NCBI RefSeq assembly: GCF_016756615.1
Contig: NZ_AP023262.1
Span: 2,915,501-2,979,500, forward strand
Length of the DNA: 64,000 bases
Reading direction: 5' to 3'
Origin: Mesorhizobium sp. L-8-3
GTDB taxonomy: Bacteria > Pseudomonadota > Alphaproteobacteria > Rhizobiales > Rhizobiaceae
In this document: one piece after another, positions 52,682 through 61,538 of the stretch
Position numbering within the stretch: position 1 is the stretch's first letter
How the letters are laid out: every line of letters begins with the position of its first letter
Position numbers and translations under genes: made by a program
Notes under the pieces: model-generated
Seen by the model: only the letters and a program-made list of their open reading frames with translations
Databases searched by the model: none
Told to the model about the DNA's origin: nothing

Positions 52682-53746
52682 ATGGCCGATCCCTTCCTCA
52701 GCATACGGCACATCCGCAAATCCTTCGGCAGCGCGACCGTCGTCCAGGACTTCAATCTCGATGTCGGCGCCGGCGAGTTCATCTCGCTGCTCGGGCCGTC
52801 CGGCTGCGGCAAGACGACCGTGTTGCGCATGGTGGCCGGCTTCGAGGAGCCGAGCGCCGGCAACATCGTCGTCGGCGGCAAGGACGTCACCAGGCTGAAG
52901 CCGAACCAGCGCAATGTCGGCATGGTGTTCCAGGCCTATGCGCTGTTCCCCAACCTCACGGTGGCGCAGAATATCGGCTTCGGGCTGAAGGTCGCCGGCG
53001 TGCCCAAGGCCGAGGCCGATGCCCGCGTCGCCGAGATGCTCGGGATCATCAAGCTGCCCGATTTCGGCGGCCGCTACCCCTACCAGCTCTCCGGCGGCCA
53101 GCAGCAGCGTGTGGCGCTGGCACGCGCGCTGGCGCCCAAGCCCAAGCTGCTGCTGCTCGACGAGCCGCTGTCGGCGCTCGACGCCAAGGTGCGAGTCGCG
53201 CTGCGCGACGAGATCCGCTCGATCCAGAAGGCGCTGGGGATCACCACGATCTTCGTCACGCACGACCAGGAAGAGGCGCTGTCCATCTCCGACCGCATCG
53301 TCGTCATGTATGGAGGGAAGGCCGAACAGGTCGGCACGCCGTTCGAGATCTACAACCGGCCGGCGACCCGTTTCGTCGCCAATTTCGTGGGCACGCTCAA
53401 CGTGCTGGAAGGCACGGTGGCGGATGCTTCGAGCGGCACGGTGCGGCTTGGCGACAGCCAGCTTTCGCTCAAGGGATCGCTGAACGGCGCCAAGACCGGC
53501 GACGCGGTCTCGCTGGCGCTGCGCCCCGAAGCCATTGCGCTCGGCCGCCAGCCCGGCCGCGATACCAGCCTCGGCGGAGAGATCGCCGATGTCAGCTTCC
53601 TGGGCTCGGTGATCCGCGTGCGTGTCGGCATCGGCCAGAACGCGGTCTCGCTCGACACGTTCAACAATCCCGCCTCGCCGCCGCCCGCCGTCGGCGCCAA
53701 GACGGAGATCAGCTTCTCGTCGGGCGACGTCCTGGTCCTGCACTGA
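52682..53746 (+). CDS. ABC transporter ATP-binding protein (PotA-like)
   Basis: A 354-residue ATPase with Walker A GPSGCGKTT, signature LSGGQQQRVALARAL, Walker B LLLLDEPLSALD and switch THDQEEAL. A C-terminal TOBE domain (from about residue 285, EAIALGRQPGRD and ADVSFLGSVIRVRV) fits the polyamine/iron importer class and can sense substrate. It ends the four-gene importer operon. Confidence 0.93.
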   Translation: MADPFLSIRHIRKSFGSATVVQDFNLDVGAGEFISLLGPSGCGKTTVLRMVAGFEEPSAGNIVVGGKDVTRLKPNQRNVGMVFQAYALFPNLTVAQNIGFGLKVAGVPKAEADARVAEMLGIIKLPDFGGRYPYQLSGGQQQRVALARALAPKPKLLLLDEPLSALDAKVRVALRDEIRSIQKALGITTIFVTHDQEEALSISDRIVVMYGGKAEQVGTPFEIYNRPATRFVANFVGTLNVLEGTVADASSGTVRLGDSQLSLKGSLNGAKTGDAVSLALRPEAIALGRQPGRDTSLGGEIADVSFLGSVIRVRVGIGQNAVSLDTFNNPASPPPAVGAKTEISFSSGDVLVLH

Positions 53747-54210
53747 GGCTCGCGGCGCGCTGCAGGGCGGTCCGCCGGGGGACGGCGCCACTTTTCATGA
53801 TGGCCGGCTACCGATCGTCGAACGGCTACACGTCGTCGTGATCGATCATCGGTCTCGCCACCCGGCTGCGGAATCGGTATAGAAAGGCGGGCGCGGGGAA
53901 GACGAGAAGTCCAGCAAGGTGACCTTATCGCGGCAAACACGGAAAACGGCCTTCGTGCCTTCGGTATCGCCCGGACGTCGGAAGGATCGGCCGACGGCGC
54001 GATGTATCGCTTCTGAAACCCGGAATGCCGATGGCGCGCTGAAGCGGCCGCGCGGAGCCCCGGGCATCGACATGGAAGCCTGTGACCGGCTCCCATCGCC
54101 GGCATGAAGCGGTGGGGTGGCGGCTACGGCCGGCCGGGGCGTAGCCTGGTGGTCGGTCGCTGGCATCCCTCGGCCCTCGAATGTCGAAACAACTCTGTAA
54201 AGGAACGGAT
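53747..54210. other. 464-bp intergenic region
   Basis: No supported gene. It holds a hairpin (next entry) and probably the promoter for the RND operon downstream. Short open frames across it lack Shine-Dalgarno sequences and recognisable content. Confidence 0.5.
54122..54146. promoter_or_regulatory. Inverted repeat upstream of the RND adaptor gene
   Basis: GGCTACG and CGTAGCC form a perfect 7-bp repeat separated by 11 bases, 65 bases upstream of the adaptor start. It may be an operator for an unlinked efflux regulator or a weak terminator. Confidence 0.3.
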
Positions 54211-55383
54211 GTGCAGCGCTTGAGAGAGTTTGGTCGCTCGACGCCCCTGATGCCGCGCCTCGCGGCCGTGCTTCTGCTGCTGTGGTTTCCCACCGGCCTG
54301 CGCGCCCAGGAAAATCTCCCTGTCGTGACCACCGCCAAGCCGGTTGTCCGCCAGGTTGTCGAAAGCGACAGTTTCGTGGGGCGCTTCGAGGCGGTCGATT
54401 CCGTCGACGTCCGGTCCCGCGTCGGCGGCTATCTCGACGAGGTTCATTTTACGGACGGCGCCATGGTGAAGACGGGCGACCTTCTCTTCACCATCGACAA
54501 GCGGCCGTATCAGGCCGCGTACGACTCGGCGAAATCGCGGGTGGACGTCGCGACCTCGGTGCTCGAATTCGCCACGTCGCAGCTCGAACGGGCCGACGCG
54601 CTCGCCAAGTCGGGCAATCTGGCGATCTCCGTGCTCGACGATCGCCGCCGCGAGCATCTCTCGGCGCTCGCCCAGCTCGAAGGCGCCAAGGCGGACCTGC
54701 GCAACGCCAGCCTCAATCTCGACTTCACGGAGATTCGGGCGGCGATCTCCGGGCGCATCGACCGCAGGCTGGTATCGCCGGGAAACCTCGTCCAGGCCGA
54801 CAGTACCCTTCTCACCACCATCGTGTCGCTCGATCCGATCGACTTCTATTTCGACATCGACGAGCGTTCGGCCTTTGCCTATGCGCGCGACGCGCGCGAG
54901 CGCGGCGGATCGCTTCAGGAGGGCGCCGGCGGACTCGACGTCAGCGTCAGGCTGAACGATCGCGACCCGGTTTCGTTCGCCGGCAAGCTGGACTTCTCGG
55001 AAAACCGCCTGGATTCGCAGACGGGGACGATGCGCATGCGGGCCCGCCTCGCAAATGCCGACGGCATAATGCAACCTGGAATGTTCGGCAGGATCACCAT
55101 GCCGGGCTCGCTTCCCTATAAGGGCATCCTCGTTCCCGACGAAGCGATCGGCGCCGACCAGGACCGACGTGTCGTGTATGTGGTGGACGAGACGGGAACG
55201 ATATCGGCCAAGCCTATCCGTACGGGTCCCATACTCTACGGCTATCGTGTCGTCCGAACCGGCCTGACCGGAGACGAGACGATTGTCGTTGACGGGCTGG
55301 TGCGCGTCCGGCCGGGCGTGAAGGTCAAGGCCGAACAGGTGACGCTTCCCGCCGAAGCGGAAGTTGCGGAGCTGCCGCGATGA
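54211..55383 (+). CDS. RND efflux periplasmic adaptor subunit
   Basis: A 390-residue adaptor of the AcrA/MexA type with a secretion signal (about residues 15-32, RLAAVLLLLWFPTGLRA). Lipoyl motifs RSRVGGYLDEVHFTDGAMVK and ISGRIDRRLVSPGNLV flank a helical hairpin at about 85-140. There is no lipobox cysteine. The start GTG at 54211 is preferred because AAGGA lies 6 bases upstream; an ATG 30 bases earlier lacks a good site. It overlaps the permease by 4 bases. Confidence 0.91.
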   Translation: MQRLREFGRSTPLMPRLAAVLLLLWFPTGLRAQENLPVVTTAKPVVRQVVESDSFVGRFEAVDSVDVRSRVGGYLDEVHFTDGAMVKTGDLLFTIDKRPYQAAYDSAKSRVDVATSVLEFATSQLERADALAKSGNLAISVLDDRRREHLSALAQLEGAKADLRNASLNLDFTEIRAAISGRIDRRLVSPGNLVQADSTLLTTIVSLDPIDFYFDIDERSAFAYARDARERGGSLQEGAGGLDVSVRLNDRDPVSFAGKLDFSENRLDSQTGTMRMRARLANADGIMQPGMFGRITMPGSLPYKGILVPDEAIGADQDRRVVYVVDETGTISAKPIRTGPILYGYRVVRTGLTGDETIVVDGLVRVRPGVKVKAEQVTLPAEAEVAELPR

Positions 55384-58300
55384 GATTCGCGCATTTCTTC
55401 GTCGACAGGCCGATCTTCGCCTCGGTCCTGTCGATCGTGTTCCTGATCGTCGGCTCGATCGCCTACTCCCAACTGCCTGTGGCGCAATATCCCGAGATCG
55501 CGCCGCCGACGATCGTCGTGCGCGCGCAATATCCCGGAGCGGACGCCGATACCGTCGCCGCAACGGTGGCGACGCCGCTGGAGCAGGAGATCAACGGCGT
55601 GGAGAACATGCTCTACATGTCCTCCTACTCGACCGGCGACGGCTCGATGTCGCTTACGATTACATTCCGGCTCGGCACCGATCTCGACCAGGCCCAGGTG
55701 CTGGTGCAGAACCGCGTGTCGATCGCCCAGCCGAAGCTGCCGGAGGAGGTGCGCCGGCTGGGTGTGACCACCACCAAGAGTTCGCCAGACCTGATGATGG
55801 TCGTCCACATGCTGTCGCCCGACGACAGCTATGACCAGCTCTACGTGTCGAACTACGCCCGCTCGAACATCCGCGACATCCTTCTTCGCCTCGACGGGGT
55901 CGGCGATCTCCTAATCTTCGGGGAACGTGAATATTCGCTGCGCGTGTGGCTCGATCCCGAGAAGCTCTCCATCTACGGCATGACGGCCGGAGACGTCGTG
56001 AACGCCTTGCGCGAACAGAACGTCCAGGTTTCGGGAGGCGCGATCGGAGCGCCGCCCACCAACCAGGGCAACGCTTTCCAGTATACGGTCACGACGCAGG
56101 GCCGTTTCAACGAAGCGCGCGATTTCCGCTATGTCATCGTGAAGTCGACCGAGGACGGCCGACTGGTCACGCTGGAGGATGTGGCGCGCATCGAGCTCGG
56201 CGCGCGCAGCTACGTCACCAATTCCTACCTGAACGGAAAGCCCGCGGTCGCCCTGGCCATTTTCCAGCGGCCCGGCACCAACGCGCTGGCCGCATCGGCC
56301 GAAATCCAGGAAACCATCGCGCGGCTGTCGCGCGATTTTCCACAAGGCATCGGCTACCAGATCATCTACAACCCGACCGAGTTCATCGCCGAATCGATCA
56401 ACGAGGTCTACAAGACCATCCTCGAGGCGGTGCTGCTGGTCGTCATCGTCATCATCGTCTTCCTGCAGTCCTGGCGCATGGCGATCGTCCCGATCGTCGC
56501 TATTCCGGTTTCGCTCATCGGCACGCTGGCGGTCCTGCTGGCCTTCGGCTTCTCCCTCAACATGCTGACCTTGTTCGGCCTCGTGCTGGCGATCGGCATC
56601 GTGGTCGACGATGCGATCGTCGTGGTGGAGAATGTCGAGCGCAACATCGCCCTCGGGCTTGACCCCAGGGACGCGGCGCACCGCACCATGGACGAGGTGG
56701 GCGGCGCGGTGGTGTCGATTGCCCTGGTGCTCACGGCGGTGTTCGTGCCGACGGCGTTCATTCCCGGCATCAGCGGCCAGTTCTACCTGCAGTTCGCCGT
56801 CACCATCGCCGTGTCGACGATCATCTCGGCCTTCAACTCGCTGACGCTCTCGCCGGCGCTCGCGGCGCTGCTGTTCAAGCCGCATGCGGCGTCGCACGAG
56901 CCGCCCAGGTTCTTGCTCGCCCGCTTCGGCAATGCGCTGGCGAACGGCTTCAACAGCGGCTTCGATTGGATGGCGGATCGCTATGCCGGCATCGTCCGGG
57001 TCATGGTGGGGACGCGGGTCGCGCTCGGCGTCATGCTGGCGGCTTTCGCAGTTCTCCTCTACGCGACCTATCATATGCTGGAGACCGTGCCTCGCGGCTT
57101 TATTCCGGCGATGGACCAAGGTTATGCGATCGTGGTCGTCCAGTTGCCCGACGCGGCGTCCCTTTCGCGCACGGACGAGGTCATCCGGACGGCTTCCGAA
57201 ATCGTGCGCGAAACTCCGGGGGTGGTCAATTCCGTCGCCTTCTCCGGATTCTCCGGCGCGACCTTCACCAACGCCAGCAATGCGGGCGTGATTTTCGCGC
57301 CCTTCGATAGTTTTGAGCATCGCCTGGCGCAGGGGCTGTCGCAGGACAAGATCATCGGCAACCTGTTCGGCCGGCTGCAGAGCATCCAGGAGGCCTTCAT
57401 CATCGCCCTGGCGCCGCCGCCGGTCCGGGGCATCGGCAATTCGGGCGGATTCAAGCTGCAATTGCAGGAGCGCCAGGGCACCGATATTCGCAAGATCCTC
57501 GAACTCGCCCACCAGGTCGCCGCGAAGGCCAACCAGACGCCCGGTCTGATGGGGGTGTTCACGACCTTCTCGGCCTCCAGCCCGCAGTTCTTCCTCGACA
57601 TAGACCGCAACAAGGCGCGCATGCTGAACGTGCCGATACCGAACATCTTCGAGACGCTGTCGGTCAATCTGGGTGCAGCCTATGTCAACGACTTCAACGC
57701 CTTCGGCCGCCTCTACCAGGTGCAGGCGCAGGCCGACCAGTCGTTCCGGCTGCAGCGGGAGGACATTCTGAGGCTGAAGGTCCGCTCCGCGACGGGGGCA
57801 CTGGTGCCGCTCGGAACGCTGGTCGACATTCGCGATGTCACCGGCCCTCAATTGGTGCAGCGCTACAACATGTATGTGTCTGTCCCGGTCCAGGGCAGCG
57901 CCGCGCCCGGCGTCTCGACCGGCACGGCGCTCGACCTGATGGAGGGCATCTCCGAGGAGATCCTGCCCGAAGGCACATCCTATGAATGGACCGAACTGGC
58001 GTTCCAGGAACGCAGCACGGGCAATACGGCCGTCTTCATCTTCGCCTTGTCGGTGCTCTTCGTCTTCCTGGCGCTCGCGGCGCAGTATGAGAGCTGGGTC
58101 CTGCCCTTCGCGATCGTGCTGATCGTGCCGCTGGGCGTGCTTGCCGCGCTCGTCGGCGTCGCGCTGAGAGGGCTGGACAACAATGTGCTCGTCCAGATCG
58201 GCCTCATCGTGCTTGTCGGGCTGGCGGCAAAAAACGCTATCCTCATCGTCGAGTTCGCGCGTCAGGCGCAGGAACGTGGCGCCTCGGTTGTCGAGGCGGC

Positions 58301-58565
58301 GGTCGAAGCATGCCGTCTGCGGCTGCGGCCTATCCTGATGACCGCCTTCGCCTTCATCCTGGGTGTCGTGCCGCTTGTCATCGCCGTCGGTCCCGGCGCC
58401 GAGATGCGCCAATCGCTCGGCACGGCCGTCTTCTCGGGCATGCTCGGCGTCACCTTCGTCGGACTGTTCCTCACGCCGGTCTTCTATGTCGTGCTGCGGT
58501 CGCTGTTCCCCGTGAGGGTGCCTGCGCCGACGGCGCCGGCCGAGATGCCCGGCCCCGCCGAATAG
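55380..58565 (+). CDS. RND efflux transporter permease (AcrB/MexF-type, HAE1)
   Basis: A 1061-residue inner-membrane multidrug pump: FFVDRPIFASVLSIVFLIVG at the N-terminus, the proton-relay GIVVDDAIVVVENVERN in helix 4, and the substrate-loop NAVNVSGGAIGAPP-like VQVSGGAIGAPPTNQG. It overlaps the adaptor gene by 4 bases. As in the first RND locus, no outer-membrane factor is linked. The closer match to AcrB-type pumps makes drug efflux likely, but the substrate is not known. Confidence 0.94.
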   Translation: MRFAHFFVDRPIFASVLSIVFLIVGSIAYSQLPVAQYPEIAPPTIVVRAQYPGADADTVAATVATPLEQEINGVENMLYMSSYSTGDGSMSLTITFRLGTDLDQAQVLVQNRVSIAQPKLPEEVRRLGVTTTKSSPDLMMVVHMLSPDDSYDQLYVSNYARSNIRDILLRLDGVGDLLIFGEREYSLRVWLDPEKLSIYGMTAGDVVNALREQNVQVSGGAIGAPPTNQGNAFQYTVTTQGRFNEARDFRYVIVKSTEDGRLVTLEDVARIELGARSYVTNSYLNGKPAVALAIFQRPGTNALAASAEIQETIARLSRDFPQGIGYQIIYNPTEFIAESINEVYKTILEAVLLVVIVIIVFLQSWRMAIVPIVAIPVSLIGTLAVLLAFGFSLNMLTLFGLVLAIGIVVDDAIVVVENVERNIALGLDPRDAAHRTMDEVGGAVVSIALVLTAVFVPTAFIPGISGQFYLQFAVTIAVSTIISAFNSLTLSPALAALLFKPHAASHEPPRFLLARFGNALANGFNSGFDWMADRYAGIVRVMVGTRVALGVMLAAFAVLLYATYHMLETVPRGFIPAMDQGYAIVVVQLPDAASLSRTDEVIRTASEIVRETPGVVNSVAFSGFSGATFTNASNAGVIFAPFDSFEHRLAQGLSQDKIIGNLFGRLQSIQEAFIIALAPPPVRGIGNSGGFKLQLQERQGTDIRKILELAHQVAAKANQTPGLMGVFTTFSASSPQFFLDIDRNKARMLNVPIPNIFETLSVNLGAAYVNDFNAFGRLYQVQAQADQSFRLQREDILRLKVRSATGALVPLGTLVDIRDVTGPQLVQRYNMYVSVPVQGSAAPGVSTGTALDLMEGISEEILPEGTSYEWTELAFQERSTGNTAVFIFALSVLFVFLALAAQYESWVLPFAIVLIVPLGVLAALVGVALRGLDNNVLVQIGLIVLVGLAAKNAILIVEFARQAQERGASVVEAAVEACRLRLRPILMTAFAFILGVVPLVIAVGPGAEMRQSLGTAVFSGMLGVTFVGLFLTPVFYVVLRSLFPVRVPAPTAPAEMPGPAE

Positions 58566-58651
58566 CGAGTCCCTGCACGACCGGGGCCGGGCATGTTCCC
58601 TCCTTGCCAGTCGCCAGCCGACAAGCCACGCTGGGTGAGGGGGCAATCCGG

Positions 58652-59554
58652 TTGAAGTTCGTCAGCTACAACATCCAGTACGGTTTCGGCGCCGACGGCC
58701 GCTACGATCTGGAGCGCATCGCCCGCGCCGTGGCAGATGCAGACGTCATCGCGCTTCAGGAGGTCGAGCGTCACTGGAGGCGCAGCAACGATGACGACCA
58801 GCCCGAGATCCTGTCGCGCCTCCTGCCGGACCATCACTTCGTCTACGGGCCGGCCTTCGACATGGATGCCAGCACGCGGGACGCCGACGGTCGGCTGGTC
58901 AATCGGCGGCGGCAATTCGGCACCATGCTGTTGTCGCGCCTGCCGATCGTCTGGTCGCGGCTGCATCTACTACCCATGCGGCGCGTGGTGAGCCCGCTGA
59001 ATACCCAGAACCCGGCGCTCGAATGCATGATCCGGACGCCGTGGGGGCCGCTGCGCGTGTTCTCCCTGCACCTTGCCCATATCGGCGCCGAAGAGCGGCT
59101 CGAGCAGATCGACTTTCTCCTGGAGCGCCATCGCCGCGTGCCGTTCGAGGGCGGTCCGTGGAGCGGCACCGACGACGAGCCGCATCGCGACTGGACGAAT
59201 GGGGAACCAGAGCCCGAAGCGCCGCTCGCGGCAATCTGGATGGGCGATTTCAACAGCGAGCCCGGCAGCGCCGAATACCGGCGCATAACAGGTTCCAATC
59301 CATACCATCCGTCGGTCGCCTGTTTCGGCGGTTTCGTCGACGCGACGATGATGGCGGCCGGCGGGGAGGTGTCCCATACCCATGTGAGGCGGCTCGCCGA
59401 CGACACGCTGCAGGAGCGCCGGCTGGACTATTGTTTCGTGAGCGGGATGCTGGCGCAGCGTGTACGCTCGCTGCGCGTCGATCTCGATGAACCTGCCTCC
59501 GATCATTTCCCGGTCTGGGTCGATATCGATCTCGAAACGGCGGACGGGCGGTGA
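58652..59554 (+). CDS. Endonuclease/exonuclease/phosphatase family protein
   Basis: A 300-residue metal-dependent hydrolase of the EEP fold: SYNIQYGFG, ALQEVERHW (metal-binding Glu), the VFSLHLAHIG loop, MGDFNSEP and the C-terminal SDHFPVWVDI with catalytic His. Family members cut DNA, sphingomyelin or phosphoinositide-like phosphodiesters. There is no signal peptide, so it is probably cytoplasmic. The start is TTG at 58652 following GAGGGGG; no ATG fits the family start. The substrate is unknown. Confidence 0.87.
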   Translation: MKFVSYNIQYGFGADGRYDLERIARAVADADVIALQEVERHWRRSNDDDQPEILSRLLPDHHFVYGPAFDMDASTRDADGRLVNRRRQFGTMLLSRLPIVWSRLHLLPMRRVVSPLNTQNPALECMIRTPWGPLRVFSLHLAHIGAEERLEQIDFLLERHRRVPFEGGPWSGTDDEPHRDWTNGEPEPEAPLAAIWMGDFNSEPGSAEYRRITGSNPYHPSVACFGGFVDATMMAAGGEVSHTHVRRLADDTLQERRLDYCFVSGMLAQRVRSLRVDLDEPASDHFPVWVDIDLETADGR

Positions 59555-59570
59555 CGGAGCGTGTGCCGGA

Positions 59571-60416
59571 ATGAGCGCCGCCGTCTTTGTCGCGGTGCTC
59601 GCCGCCGCTCTTATGCATGCGGTCTGGAACGCGCTGATCAAGGTTCGGCTCGACCGTTTCGCCTCGATCCAGCTCATGACTCTCGGGATGGGCGTGGCGG
59701 CCCTGCCGGCGCTGCCCTTCGTCGAGATGCCGCACGGCATGGTCTGGGTCTGGATCCTGACGTCGACCGCGCTGCACACCGGCTACCGGCTGTTCCTGAT
59801 CAAGGCCTATGAGACGGGCGACCTTTCGCTCGCCTATCCTCTGGCGCGGGGCACCGCGCCCCTGCTGACGACGCTCGGTGGCATTCTGCTGGTGAACGAA
59901 GTTCCCGGTTCGCTTGCCATGGCCGGCATCCTGTTCCTGTGCGCCGGCACGGCGCTCATGTCCTTTCGCGGCGGCACCGATATCGGCGGGGTCGACCGCC
60001 GCGCCGTCGGCTTCGCGCTCGTCACCTCGCTTTTCGTGGCGGGCTATACGTTGACGGACGGTTCCGGCGCGCGGGCCGCGTCGACCGCTTCCTCCTATGC
60101 CGTCTGGTTGTTCGTCGTCGACGGGCTGTGGACTCTCGTTCTGTCGCTTTGGCTACGCGGCCGGCCGATCGTCTCGTCCATGCTGCTCGAATGGAAGACA
60201 GGCGTCGTCACCGGCGCGCTCGCCGCCGGGGCCTACTGGATCGCCATGTGGGCGATGACGAAGGCGCCGATCGCTTCCGTCGCCGCGTTGCGCGAGACCT
60301 CGATTCTCTTCGCCATGTCGATCTCCTTCCTCGCGCTGCGCGAGCGGCTGACGGCATGGCGCATCGCGGCTGCGCTGTTCATCGTCGCCGGGGTGATCGC
60401 GTTGCGGTTGGGCTGA
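59571..60416 (+). CDS. EamA/DMT family transporter
   Basis: A 281-residue protein with about ten hydrophobic helices in two EamA repeats. The first half has LMHAVWNALIKVRLDRFASI and LAYPLARGTAPLLTTLGGIL, and the second ends TKAPIASVAALRETSILFAM. Drug/metabolite exporters of this group move amino acids, sugars or drugs. It starts 16 bases after the hydrolase gene. A hairpin follows it. Confidence 0.88.
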   Translation: MSAAVFVAVLAAALMHAVWNALIKVRLDRFASIQLMTLGMGVAALPALPFVEMPHGMVWVWILTSTALHTGYRLFLIKAYETGDLSLAYPLARGTAPLLTTLGGILLVNEVPGSLAMAGILFLCAGTALMSFRGGTDIGGVDRRAVGFALVTSLFVAGYTLTDGSGARAASTASSYAVWLFVVDGLWTLVLSLWLRGRPIVSSMLLEWKTGVVTGALAAGAYWIAMWAMTKAPIASVAALRETSILFAMSISFLALRERLTAWRIAAALFIVAGVIALRLG

Positions 60417-60469
60417 CATCCGCGAAGATCATCAGTCTTCCGCAACAGCCCGCCTGCCGGCTTGGAAGA

Positions 60470-60490
60470 AAAACGACCGCTTGTCGTTTT
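60470..60490. terminator. A/T-flanked hairpin between EamA and rhodanese genes
   Basis: AAAACGAC-CGCTT-GTCGTTTT is a perfect 8-bp inverted repeat ending in a T-run. It lies 53 bases after the EamA gene and 45 before the rhodanese gene. It is a probable intrinsic terminator, although the position also allows an operator role. Confidence 0.55.
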
Positions 60491-60535
60491 CCGCATCGGT
60501 TCTATTCTTGGACCTCTGCCCGAATGGAGGAAGAC

Positions 60536-60919
60536 ATGGCCACGAGCGTCAAGGAAATGATGGCAGCGGCAAATGCCGCGGTGCCGAAGGTCTCGCCGCA
60601 GGAGGCGCGCGAGATGATATCGAAGCAAGGTGCTCTCGTCGTGGATGTTCGCGACGCGCCGGAACTGCAGGCGAGCGGCAAGGTCAAAGGCGCGCTGCAT
60701 GTGTCGCGCGGCATGCTGGAATTCCGTGCCGATGCCGACACGCCCTACCACAATGCGGAGTTTCGCAAGGACCGGCCGATCATCCTCTACTGCGCTTCCG
60801 GCGGCCGTTCGGCGCTCAGCGGCAAGGTGCTGAAGGACATGGGCTACGAGAAGGTCTACAATCTCGGCGCCTTCAAGGATTGGGCCGAGGGTGGCGGCGA
60901 AGTCGACAAGCCGGCCTGA
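60536..60919 (+). CDS. Rhodanese-like domain protein
   Basis: A 127-residue single-domain rhodanese. The active-site loop is CASGGRS with catalytic Cys85, and the fold is supported by ALVVDVRDAPEL, GALHVSRGMLEFRA and GYEKVYNLGAFKDW. There is no signal peptide, so it is likely a cytoplasmic sulfur carrier or sulfurtransferase. GGAGGAAG precedes the ATG. The partner is unknown. Confidence 0.92.
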   Translation: MATSVKEMMAAANAAVPKVSPQEAREMISKQGALVVDVRDAPELQASGKVKGALHVSRGMLEFRADADTPYHNAEFRKDRPIILYCASGGRSALSGKVLKDMGYEKVYNLGAFKDWAEGGGEVDKPA

Positions 60920-61223
60920 CGGGGGCTGCCGATCGGTACACGCCTCAGCGCGGTCCGGCCCGCCGCGCCGGACCGATTTGCATGCTCGCCGGTTCGAGCC
61001 GGCCGGCGCTACGGTGTGGATCGAGTGGGACGCGTACGAAACAATTGCCGACCATGGGCAGCGCAACCATCGCCAACTGGCAGTAGCGCCCAGGCAATGG
61101 TTCTCCAACAGATGAGATCGAGGACGACACGCCGACCGAAGGCGAGGGATAAATAAAGCAGCCGGCAGATCGGCAATGGATCGTCATGCCAACCGCCGGC
61201 CGCTTTTCGTTCGCCCCTGCGAA

Positions 61224-61319
61224 CTACATCTTTTTGAACTTCAGAAGCCCGAGCCTCTCGCGCTCGGCTTCCGGGTAGGCGGCATCCCTTTCAGTGAATC
61301 CCACGTCCCGACTGGAAGT
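61224..61319 (-). pseudogene. Possible C-terminal gene remnant
   Basis: A 31-codon stretch reading RDVGFTERDAAYPEAERERL then GLLKFKKM and a stop has coding-like composition, but no ATG or Shine-Dalgarno precedes it and a stop lies just upstream. It could be the tail of a deleted gene or a very short protein starting at GTG. I do not recognise the parent family. Confidence 0.25.
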
Positions 61320-61384
61320 CTATCGCGCAGGTGACGGGCGGCTACCTGACCAAAAGGCGTATATGCAAGATGGCAAGCGACGAA

Positions 61385-61406
61385 CTCCCGGGCCTCGGCC
61401 CGGGAG
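61385..61406. terminator. GC-rich hairpin
   Basis: CTCCCGGGCC-TC-GGCCCGGGAG is a perfect 10-bp stem downstream (in the minus sense) of the OmpA-domain gene. There is no T-run. It is probably a terminator for that gene. Confidence 0.4.
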
Positions 61407-61421
61407 CCCGCCATAAGCTAC

Positions 61422-61466
61422 GCATGCCCTTCTCCCGAAACCGGTACCCACTTTCGGGAGACATGC
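61422..61466. repeat. Dispersed palindromic repeat, copy B
   Basis: GCATGCCCTTCTCCCGAAA pairs with TTTCGGGAGACATGC around CCGGTACCCAC. It shares its outer arms with the element at 19883-19927, indicating a repeated family within this genome. Confidence 0.65.
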
Positions 61467-61538
61467 TTCAGCAAATTCTCAAATAGCGCCGCCCGCAATT
61501 GCTTCGAGGCGAGTCAGAAAGAACGCCTCAGCTGCTTG

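Larger units (their letters stand above)
60920..61538. other. 619-bp intergenic region with repeats and a possible gene remnant
   Basis: It holds two inverted repeats (listed separately) and a short minus-strand open frame that looks like the end of a protein. No intact gene is supported. It seems to be a decayed or recombined spacer between unrelated genes. Confidence 0.5.

Noticed and set aside
55911..58646. A 911-codon minus-strand open frame opposite the RND permease
   Set aside because: It is a shadow of the highly conserved AcrB-type gene and has a strongly biased His/Asp/Arg-rich composition with no domain.
60945..61187. An 80-codon minus-strand open frame between the rhodanese and OmpA-domain genes
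   Set aside because: No Shine-Dalgarno, no recognisable content, and poor codon pattern compared with neighbours.
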